64,000 nucleotides of DNA from Candidatus Phytoplasma melaleucae (GTDB taxonomy: Bacteria; Bacillota_I; Bacilli_A; Acholeplasmatales; Acholeplasmataceae). The stretch covers positions 1 to 64,000 of the forward strand of contig NZ_JAOSID010000001.1 in NCBI RefSeq assembly GCF_030588185.1, written 5' to 3'. The notes beneath the pieces are model-generated. The model did no database searches. It saw nothing but the letters and a program-made list of their open reading frames with translations, and had not been told where the DNA came from. Positions within the stretch are counted from its first letter, which is position 1, and every line of letters begins with the position of its first letter. Positions 48,677 to 58,727 of the stretch are shown here, in pieces. Position numbers and translations under genes: made by a program.

Positions 48677-50356
48677 TTAACGTATAACTGAAATTAAAAC
48701 AGGAATAATTACAGGTTTTTTTTTAGTTTCTTTAAAAACAAATTTGGATAATTCTTCTCTTAGATTATTTTTAAAATCGCTCCATTTAATTTGTCTATTA
48801 TTATTTAGAAAATTTTTACTAATCTCTACAAATAAATCTTTTATTTCCATCAACAAAGAATCAATTTTGATTTTACTTAAAAAACCTTTGCTAATTAATT
48901 CGATGTTACCTATAATTTTTCTTAATCTCATATCTAGATTGCAAACTACAATAATAATACCGTCATTAGCCAAAAGCTCACGATCTTTTAAAATAAAATC
49001 ATTACCATCTAAAACAGGAGTACCATCGATTAAAATATCTCCTAAATTTTTAAAAAATTTTTTTTTAATTAATGGTTTATTTTTGCCATCATAAGACCAA
49101 ATATCTCCGTTTTCTAGTAAAAAAATTTTATTCACAGGATAATTAAAATTCTGAGCAATCTTTTTCACTTGATACTGATGTCTATATTCTCCCATAACCG
49201 GAATTATAAAAGTAGGATTTAATAAATTTAGCATTAATCTGAAATTATCTTCATAATTATAAGAAAATGTTTGCAATAAATCTTTCACCAAAACATCTAC
49301 CATAAAACCATTCCGCGCTAACATATCTATAGTTTTATTTTGTATTTTATCAATACCTGCAAAATCAATAGAAAACAATAGAATTTTATCCAGCTTATTT
49401 AATCTCATCAAACGATCCGTCTGTTTACACATTCTTTGCAATCTATAAAAAGGTTCAAAACGTTTACCAACTACTATAACAACCAGATTCTGATATTTTA
49501 AATAATCACTGGCTTTTTTCAGATTAACTAAAAAATTATCTGGAATTCTAAGATATTTTTGTTGTAATGCTATATCAATAATTTTTTCGCTTTTTCTTCC
49601 TAAAATAACAATTTTTAAATTTGCTTCTACAGCCAAATCTATAACCATTTGTATTTTTAACAAATCAGGAATTAAAAAAGAAATAATAATATTTTTCTCT
49701 ATACTAGCAAAATAACTGCTTAGATCATACTCTAAAATATCTTCTTTTTTCAAAGTAGTGATATTTAAAACACCTTGCGAAGCTGGTAATAAAGCTAAAA
49801 CTTTTTTTTGAGACAATTCAGCTAAATATTTAAAATTCGTTTGAAAAGACTTATTTTTTGATTGCAATAAATTCATTGCACTCATATAAAGAATTATTCC
49901 TTTAACTGTCTCAAAAGCAATCCCAAAGACTCCTGGTAAAAAATGAGATATGCTAAAAAAATGAATTTTAATATCATCTAATTTTATCTGTGTTTGGTCA
50001 TGGACCACTTGAAATATTACTTTATTATCATCGATGTTTTTTTGTTTTAAATAGTGTTTTAAAACTTCTATGGTGAAATTAGCAGCATAAACAGGCACAT
50101 TTAAGTATTCAATAACATAAGATAAAGCACCAGAATGAGTGTCTAAAGACGAAGTAATAAAAATACCTTTAATTTTATCTTTAATAAATTCTAATTTACT
50201 ATAGTAAGGAATAATAGCATCTATACCATTCATTATAAGACTGGGATATTTCAAACCTGCATCTAAAACAAAATAAGAAGATTGAATCTTTAATAGATAA
50301 AAGTTTTTTCCATTTTCCCCCATGCCTCCTAAGGCAAAAAAACTTATTTCTTGCAT
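48677..50356 (-). CDS. rnjB: RNase J2-like paralogue lacking catalytic residues
   Basis: 559 residues, alignable end to end with RNase J (ALGGMGENGKNFYLL, beta-CASP region, C-terminal domain). Metal ligands are lost throughout: the THGHEDHIGA motif reads TSSLDTHSGA (68-77), the GDFK aspartate region reads SAMN, the CDSTN region reads PASQG, HASGHA is not present, and PVHGEY is PVMGEY. It is therefore unlikely to cut RNA. In other Firmicutes RNase J2 is weak or inactive and partners J1, so a structural or regulatory role is inferred. Directly upstream of rnjA. Confidence 0.85.
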   Translation of the reverse strand: MQEISFFALGGMGENGKNFYLLKIQSSYFVLDAGLKYPSLIMNGIDAIIPYYSKLEFIKDKIKGIFITSSLDTHSGALSYVIEYLNVPVYAANFTIEVLKHYLKQKNIDDNKVIFQVVHDQTQIKLDDIKIHFFSISHFLPGVFGIAFETVKGIILYMSAMNLLQSKNKSFQTNFKYLAELSQKKVLALLPASQGVLNITTLKKEDILEYDLSSYFASIEKNIIISFLIPDLLKIQMVIDLAVEANLKIVILGRKSEKIIDIALQQKYLRIPDNFLVNLKKASDYLKYQNLVVIVVGKRFEPFYRLQRMCKQTDRLMRLNKLDKILLFSIDFAGIDKIQNKTIDMLARNGFMVDVLVKDLLQTFSYNYEDNFRLMLNLLNPTFIIPVMGEYRHQYQVKKIAQNFNYPVNKIFLLENGDIWSYDGKNKPLIKKKFFKNLGDILIDGTPVLDGNDFILKDRELLANDGIIIVVCNLDMRLRKIIGNIELISKGFLSKIKIDSLLMEIKDLFVEISKNFLNNNRQIKWSDFKNNLREELSKFVFKETKKKPVIIPVLISVIR

Positions 50357-50565
50357 TTTATATAATATAAACTCCTTAAAAAGATTGGATAAAATTTAAT
50401 AATGTAATTTTAGTAATAATGAATAAATAAAATATTTATTTCAGAATATACTAAATGTTTCTTATATAATTAGAATTGTGAAAATATTTTTTTACCACCC
50501 ACATATTTACATTGTTATGAATATCAAAAACTAACTCATTATAAAAGAAAGCGACAATTCTGTGT

Positions 50566-51132
50566 ATGGTTTATTTTCTTAAAATTGATAGAACCAATAA
50601 TAAAACAATAAGAAAAAATAATTTAGGTTCTAGCTTAGAAAAAGATATTAACTTAACTAATATTTTCTATAGAGAGCAAAAAATAGCATTCATCCACAAA
50701 AATGAAATCCCTATTCAAGTTGTAAAAGTTGAATATCCAAATCGTCAAAAAGCTAAAATTGTTGAGGCTTATTATAAATTTAAATCTTTACCTGATTACC
50801 AAGGTATTTACAAAGGTAAATATTTATCATTTGATGTCAAAGAAACAAATAATCCAAAATATTTCAACTTGTCCAATATTCCTCAACACCAGATATACAA
50901 TTTACAAGAAGTACAAAAACTGAAAGGTATATCTTTTTTTATTATTAATTTCAAAACTAAAAATAAATATTTCTATTTACCAATTAATTATTTAACTGAT
51001 TTTTTAAATAATTCATCAAAAAAAAGCATAAGTTATGACATTTTTGAACAAAACTTTTTTATGATTCCGTTTCGTTACAATCCTAGATTAGATTATTTAA
51101 AAATCGTAGATAAATTTATCCAAAAAGACTAA
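50566..51132 (+). CDS. recU: Holliday junction resolvase RecU
   Basis: 188 residues matching RecU: GSSLEKDINLTNIFY near the start, IPIQVVKVEYPNR, then DYQGIYKGKYLSFDVKET (usual FEAKET; the catalytic glutamate is replaced by aspartate at residue 90, the lysine K92 is kept), IPQHQI, and the C-terminal PFRYNPRLDYLKIVDKF. It cuts four-way junctions brought by RuvAB. It stands alone, divergent from the rnjB-rnjA transcript. Only a weak AAAGAAAG precedes the ATG. Confidence 0.9.
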   Translation: MVYFLKIDRTNNKTIRKNNLGSSLEKDINLTNIFYREQKIAFIHKNEIPIQVVKVEYPNRQKAKIVEAYYKFKSLPDYQGIYKGKYLSFDVKETNNPKYFNLSNIPQHQIYNLQEVQKLKGISFFIINFKTKNKYFYLPINYLTDFLNNSSKKSISYDIFEQNFFMIPFRYNPRLDYLKIVDKFIQKD

Positions 51133-51174
51133 TCACTAGATAAGAATTTTTGATTTAGTTACAAATTTGTAAAT

Positions 51175-51831
51175 TTAATTTAAAAATAAAGTTTCTATAT
51201 TATCTTTTAAAATAGGATTTATAAAAAATAAAATAAATCCAATTAATAAGTTATTAATAATAACAGATAATAAATAGTATAAAAAAATAATCATATAAAT
51301 AGACGAAGAAAACCAAGGAACCCATAAAATATTTCTAAAATCATCTAACATTGGGTTATGAGATAAAAGCGAAAGACAATAGGTAAAACAAGCATAAGAA
51401 CAAATTTGCATGATAGTAATTAATGACAAGCTTAAAATAAGAGATTTATAATCTGTTAAATTTTTTAAATTTTCCTGATAAAAAAGACCTGAAAGAGAAC
51501 AAAAAATATAAGGTATTACAAACATAAATAATAAAAGTAAAATTTGCAAAAAAAACGACTGATCGCTTTTAACATTTAAAAAAAAACTCATTTTATGATA
51601 ATCTATTAAAAATTCTAAACTTATGTGAATTAAAATATAGAAAAAATTCGCAAAAAAACTAAATTTGAAACCAAACAAAAATCCTATTAAAATAATAGGT
51701 AATAACTCTAATTTTAATAAAGAAGTGTGACAATCAATAGATAAAAATTTAACAAAAAAAAATTCAATTACAAGCGAAATAGTTAATAGCCAAGAAATAA
51801 CCGTAATTTTTCTCAACAAAAATTTTTTCAT
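51175..51831 (-). CDS. Probable ECF-transporter substrate-binding (S) component
   Basis: 218 residues with about six transmembrane helices. The segment LLPIILIGFLFGFKFSFFANFFY resembles the P-x-x-x-x-G-x-x-x-G stretch of thiamine- or riboflavin-type S components (ThiT/RibU), small proteins that capture a vitamin and share a common energising module encoded elsewhere. The substrate cannot be assigned. It lies between recU and lplA; a permease domain of another family is possible. Confidence 0.5.
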   Translation of the reverse strand: MKKFLLRKITVISWLLTISLVIEFFFVKFLSIDCHTSLLKLELLPIILIGFLFGFKFSFFANFFYILIHISLEFLIDYHKMSFFLNVKSDQSFFLQILLLLFMFVIPYIFCSLSGLFYQENLKNLTDYKSLILSLSLITIMQICSYACFTYCLSLLSHNPMLDDFRNILWVPWFSSSIYMIIFLYYLLSVIINNLLIGFILFFINPILKDNIETLFLN

Positions 51832-51939
51832 CCTTATTTTTTCTATATTCCTTCCTTATATTATAATATATTTTTTATATTTATTAATTTATAAATAAAA
51901 ATAAAAACATCATAAATATTATTCTAAATATAAATTAAT

Positions 51940-52935
51940 TTATGAATGTAAAATACCTTTCTTGAATAAAAATAAAAAATCTTCATTACAAGCATTCAAA
52001 ATATAATCTTGAATATTAATAACCCTCAAAATTTTTTTTAAACTTTCGCTTGTATAGGGAATATTTACGAAATAATTTGTAAATTCAGATAAATTATCTT
52101 CCTTGCCAAAAAAATCTCCTGCTAGTAAAAGTTTTTGAATTTTACCATTTTCTAATGATAATGATAATTCGATATCGCCCCAAGGAAAACGATGTTTTAA
52201 AATTTTGGAATAAGGAGGATGTTTGAAATATAACCATTCTTTAGAAGAATATTCTTGAGAAATTTGCTTTATTCGTTCTATTTCTTCTTTGCTTAACAAA
52301 TATTCTCTTGTTGTTAAATATTTTTCTAAATGATGGATCAGTTCTTCTTGTGTCATTTCATTGAGATAATCCTTTAAATTAGCAACACGAGAAACTACAC
52401 TGTTAATTCCTTTCGAGATTAGTTTTTCATTATTAGGCGTAATGCAACGAATCATAATCTCAATATCACAATTATAAAGCAAAGTTCCATGTATGATAAC
52501 ACCATTTTTATTTTGCAAAAATGCACTACCTGAAACTTTTTTGCCCTCTAATAACATATCATTGCGCCCACTAAAATATAAATTAACACCTAAACATTGA
52601 AAAGCTTTAATAATTTGTTTTAAATATTGTTTAAAATGAAAATTAGGATCTTTTTTTTTAGCAATAATACTAAAAATGGGTGTATTGATGTCATTATAGA
52701 CACAACCTCCCCCTGTAGGACGTCTAAAAAAATCAATTTTATTTTTTTTTACAAAATCCAAATTAATTTCATTTTCAATAATTTGATTTCGGCCCAAAAC
52801 AATACCTTTCATTTGCCATAAAAAAAAATAAACCTCGTTATCATGTTTCACAACATTATTTAAAATATAACGCTCTAACCCATAATAAAAATAAGGTTTT
52901 AAATTGCTTAATTTGGAATATTTTATTAAGATCAT
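51940..52935 (-). CDS. lplA: Lipoate-protein ligase A
   Basis: 331 residues with FFRRPTGGGCVYND (the RRxxGGGxV motif), NDMLLEGKKVSGSAF (catalytic lysine region) and the C-terminal accessory domain. It attaches scavenged lipoate to E2 subunits such as that of pyruvate dehydrogenase. GAGG lies about 15 bases before the ATG. The neighbouring putative vitamin transporter suits a cofactor-salvage theme. Confidence 0.93.
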   Translation of the reverse strand: MILIKYSKLSNLKPYFYYGLERYILNNVVKHDNEVYFFLWQMKGIVLGRNQIIENEINLDFVKKNKIDFFRRPTGGGCVYNDINTPIFSIIAKKKDPNFHFKQYLKQIIKAFQCLGVNLYFSGRNDMLLEGKKVSGSAFLQNKNGVIIHGTLLYNCDIEIMIRCITPNNEKLISKGINSVVSRVANLKDYLNEMTQEELIHHLEKYLTTREYLLSKEEIERIKQISQEYSSKEWLYFKHPPYSKILKHRFPWGDIELSLSLENGKIQKLLLAGDFFGKEDNLSEFTNYFVNIPYTSESLKKILRVINIQDYILNACNEDFLFLFKKGILHS

Positions 52936-53122
52936 AAATTGTTTTTTTATTCCTCAACCTTAAATCTTTGACACTTTGATGCTATTCTGTATTTATATTA
53001 ACACAAATAAACTATTTTGTTTAATTAATCTACTTTAATAATATTTATTTCAAACGTATTCAATAAAAATAGAAAAGATAAAAAATTGAAAATATTTAAA
53101 ACCAATAAATTAAAGTAAAAAA

Positions 53123-53152
53123 ACCATCATTCTTAACGTAAAAAATGATGGT
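53123..53152 (-). terminator. Rho-independent terminator after dnaJ
   Basis: ACCATCATT and AATGATGGT form a nine-pair stem about 12 bp beyond the dnaJ stop. Read on the minus strand it is followed by a run of T residues. It ends the hrcA-grpE-dnaK-dnaJ operon. Confidence 0.8.
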
Positions 53153-53163
53153 AATGATCAAAA

Positions 53164-54258
53164 TTAAAAAAACCAAGATCTATTTTTTTTTTGTTTTTTT
53201 TCTAATTGATCTAATTCTTCAAGTTTTTTAAAAGCACTTTTTTGTTCTTGCGAAAGAGTATCAGGTGTACGCACTTTGACTACAACATAATGATCGCCCA
53301 AACGAGAAGAAGAATTTAAATAAGGAATCCCTTTATTTTTTAGTCTGAATTTAGTATCAGTTTGTGTTCCACCAGGAATCTTTAATTCTACTTCGCCATG
53401 GATAGTGTTAACATTAACAATAGTGCCTAAAGCAGCTTGGTAAAAATTAATAAATACAGCGGAAATAACATCATTACCTTCTCTTTTAAAGACAGTATGT
53501 GGTTTAATGTGAATTTCTACATATAAGTCGCCGTTAACTGATCCTTGATATCCACTATGACCTTGTTGAGAAGACTTTAAAGTCATTCCATTTTCAACTC
53601 CTGCTGGTATTTTTAAAGTAATTTGTTTTGTATTTTTTATTCTTTTTTTTCCTTGACAAAAAGAACACTGATTTATAATAATTCTTTTTTTCCCACGACA
53701 TTGAGGGCAAACTTGCTGAGTAGATATATCTCCTAAAAAAAATCTCTGTGAAATAGCAACATATCCTAGACCATTACAATAAGAACAAATTTTAATATCT
53801 TCTTTGCTTTTAGCTCCTGTGCCACCGCAATAACTACAATCTTCTTGAATATCAAATTTAATTTTTTTTTCAGTTCCTAAAGCTGCTTCCATAAAATCAA
53901 TTATTATTTTAATATGTTTGTCTTCCCCTGAACCAGTTTTATTTCTATTACTAGTTTTAGAACCAAAAAAACTTGAGAAAATATCAAAATCAAATGAACT
54001 ATTATTAAAATCTTGAAACCCACTAAAATTTTCATTAAATCCAGAAAAACTATGTCCTGGATTATCATATTGAGCTTTTTTGCCAGGATCACTTAGAACA
54101 CGATAAGCTTCTTGAATCTCTTTAAATTTTTCATCAGCATTAGGCTCTTTAGAAACATCAGGATGATATTTTTTAGCAAGTCTTCTATAAGCTTTTTTAA
54201 TATCGTCTTCATTTGCATTTCTAGATAAGCCTAAAATGTTATAATAATCTTTTTTCAA
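53164..54258 (-). CDS. dnaJ: Chaperone protein DnaJ
   Basis: 364 residues: J domain with the HPD tripeptide in YHPDVSKEP, a Gly/Phe/Ser-rich linker ([14 protein letters not shown]), four zinc-binding repeats ([32 protein letters not shown]; the last two lack the final glycine), and the substrate-binding C-terminal domains. It stimulates DnaK ATPase. The start is TTG at 54258, with AGGAG 8 bases upstream. Fourth gene of the heat-shock operon. Confidence 0.96.
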   Translation of the reverse strand: MKKDYYNILGLSRNANEDDIKKAYRRLAKKYHPDVSKEPNADEKFKEIQEAYRVLSDPGKKAQYDNPGHSFSGFNENFSGFQDFNNSSFDFDIFSSFFGSKTSNRNKTGSGEDKHIKIIIDFMEAALGTEKKIKFDIQEDCSYCGGTGAKSKEDIKICSYCNGLGYVAISQRFFLGDISTQQVCPQCRGKKRIIINQCSFCQGKKRIKNTKQITLKIPAGVENGMTLKSSQQGHSGYQGSVNGDLYVEIHIKPHTVFKREGNDVISAVFINFYQAALGTIVNVNTIHGEVELKIPGGTQTDTKFRLKNKGIPYLNSSSRLGDHYVVVKVRTPDTLSQEQKSAFKKLEELDQLEKKQKKNRSWFF

Positions 54259-54300
54259 AATAAAACTCCTAATTAAAATTGAAATAGCGAATTAATAAAG

Positions 54301-54336
54301 AAACCAAAAAAAGAACTTATTATCTTTTTTTGGTTT
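54301..54336. terminator. Perfect 14-bp hairpin between dnaK and dnaJ
   Basis: AAACCAAAAAAAGA and TCTTTTTTTGGTTT flank an eight-base loop. On the minus strand it is followed by a partial T tract (CTTTATT). It may end a share of transcripts after dnaK or protect their 3' ends, lowering dnaJ expression. Confidence 0.6.
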
Positions 54337-54362
54337 AGTCGAATGATTTAAATTTTGATACT

Positions 54363-57009
<2,647 letters not shown>

Positions 57010-57064
57010 TTAAATTTTTACTCCTATTAAACATCTTATTCACTATTATAATCTATCTTTTCTA

Positions 57065-58093
57065 TTATCTTTCATATAACTGAGATAAATGGGCAGACAA
57101 ATATTCTAAAATAGGGATTATCTCCTGGTATTTCATCATTACAGGACCTAAAACTGCTATAAATCCTTTTTCACTTTTGCCATCGCCTGTATTATAAGGC
57201 GCAGAAATAATGGCAAACTTACTATATGATGTTAAACTAATTCGGTTAGCCAATTTACAAATATTTTTTTCATAATCAAAAAAAATTTGGCTCAAATTAT
57301 CACTTTCTATTAATTTTAACAACTCTTTAACTGTAACTATATCATGAGAAATGAAGTTGTTAATGAAATTATAAACGCCATAAACATGAAAATTATTAGC
57401 CAAAAAACTGTAAAAAATTTCTATTAAAGGTTTAATTAAGCTTTCATGATTATAAAAATGATGAAAATACTTTTTTTGGATAATGATATTACGAGCAATT
57501 TCTATAGCTTCATATAAATATTTATCAAATAATAAACGATTAAGCAAAAATATAATTTGTCTCAAATTTTCAAAAGTAAAATTTTTATGAAAATTGAAAT
57601 TAACATTTTGGCACTGAGCATTTCCATGATCCGTTATAACAACAATGGTAACTTGTTTAAAATTAACAGAAATTAAATAAATTTTGTTTAACTTATGTAT
57701 TTTTAAAATATTAGGTCTAACTAGTATAACGACGTAATGGGTTAAATTGCCTAAAAGTTTTAAAACTTTTTCAATGACACTTTCCTTATTAAAGTTTTTT
57801 TGCTGAAAAAACTTTTCAAATAAAGAAATCATTTCAATGACATTATGGTTACGAGTTATTAAATTATTAAAATAAAAAACATAACCTTTCAGCGAAGGAA
57901 TCCGGCCGCTAGATATATGAGGTTTTTGTAAATACCCTTTTTTTTCCAATTGAGCCATATCATGACGAATAGTAGCACTTGAGTAATTAAGATAAGGCAG
58001 ACAGGACAACAACTTGGAACTAACTGGTTGGTTATGTTTTGAATAATTTTCAACAATAGCTTTTAAAATCAATCTTCTTCTATTCGAAAGCAA
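57065..58093 (-). CDS. hrcA: Heat-inducible transcription repressor HrcA
   Basis: 342 residues from the TTG at 58093, which has AAGGGG 9 bases upstream and gives the usual start (LSNRRRLILKAIVENY); a TTG eight codons earlier is less likely. Winged-helix DNA-binding domain with SSATIRHDMAQLEKKGYLQKPHISSGRIPS, then the GAF-like dimerisation core. It binds CIRCE operators and needs chaperones for folding. First gene of the operon, and autoregulated through the CIRCE element at 58339-58365. Confidence 0.95.
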   Translation of the reverse strand: MLSNRRRLILKAIVENYSKHNQPVSSKLLSCLPYLNYSSATIRHDMAQLEKKGYLQKPHISSGRIPSLKGYVFYFNNLITRNHNVIEMISLFEKFFQQKNFNKESVIEKVLKLLGNLTHYVVILVRPNILKIHKLNKIYLISVNFKQVTIVVITDHGNAQCQNVNFNFHKNFTFENLRQIIFLLNRLLFDKYLYEAIEIARNIIIQKKYFHHFYNHESLIKPLIEIFYSFLANNFHVYGVYNFINNFISHDIVTVKELLKLIESDNLSQIFFDYEKNICKLANRISLTSYSKFAIISAPYNTGDGKSEKGFIAVLGPVMMKYQEIIPILEYLSAHLSQLYER

Positions 58094-58183
58094 AATTAAT
58101 AACCCCTTCGCAATCAATCAAAACGATTCCTAAAATGATCTTTATTTTGCTGTATTGTAATTTATATTAATACCTCCCTCAGC

Positions 58184-58213
58184 ATTATAAAATATCACTA
58201 CAATAAAAAGCAA
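58184..58213 (-). promoter_or_regulatory. Possible second hrcA promoter
   Basis: TTGCTT and TATAAT separated by 18 bases on the minus strand, about 90 bp upstream of the hrcA start. A Shine-Dalgarno-like GGGAGG follows at once but precedes no start codon. It would allow basal expression independent of CIRCE. Confidence 0.35.
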
Positions 58214-58338
58214 AACAACTTATTAACTTTTTATCAATTTTATAATTTTTAACTAATAAATAGTTTTTGTAATTAACCAACCAACCTCCCTACTTTAACA
58301 ACTACATAGTAACTTTTTTTTAATTTATTCAAAATAAT

Positions 58339-58365
58339 TTGGCACTCAATTACAATGACTGCTAA
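58339..58365 (-). promoter_or_regulatory. CIRCE operator (HrcA binding site)
   Basis: On the minus strand TTAGCAGTC, nine bases, then GAGTGCCAA. This matches the consensus TTAGCACTC-N9-GAGTGCTAA with one mismatch in each arm. It begins 4 bases after the -10 box of the promoter, where a bound repressor would block transcription. Confidence 0.85.
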
Positions 58366-58369
58366 AATT

Positions 58370-58398
58370 ATTCTATTATTTTTTGTATTCCATGTCAA
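58370..58398 (-). promoter_or_regulatory. Housekeeping promoter of the hrcA operon
   Basis: A perfect -35 box TTGACA (58398-58393), a 17-base spacer, and a -10 box TAGAAT (58375-58370) on the minus strand, followed directly by the CIRCE operator. Confidence 0.8.
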
Positions 58399-58727
58399 GT
58401 AGCAAATAATAACTTTTTTATTTAATTGAAAAAATAAAACTATTCAAATTACAATGGTTTTTTAGATTTGATGAATTAATCATAGTGAATTAGAATAAAC
58501 TAAAACATTTATAAACAAATATATTTGATTTTGGTCATAAATTCAATAATTTAATGACTATTGTAATATATAATAATATTGGTCCAAAACAACTTCAGAA
58601 AATCATTTTGTTACAAAATCCTACACTATTCAATTTCAATATAAGAAATTCATAAAAATATTCTCGAGTTTTTATCATATTTGGTGTTTAATCTATAATT
58701 AACGTTAAAATTTCCATTAAAAGGATC

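Larger units (their letters stand above)
58094..58727. other. Divergent regulatory region with long hrcA leader
   Basis: 634 bp between hrcA (-) and the protease gene (+). It holds the CIRCE operator, its promoter and a second possible promoter, all for the minus strand, leaving a leader of about 250 nt. For the plus strand, TATAAT near 58695 and AAAAGGATC just before the ATG at 58728 are candidate signals of the protease gene. No ORF was found. Confidence 0.55.
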
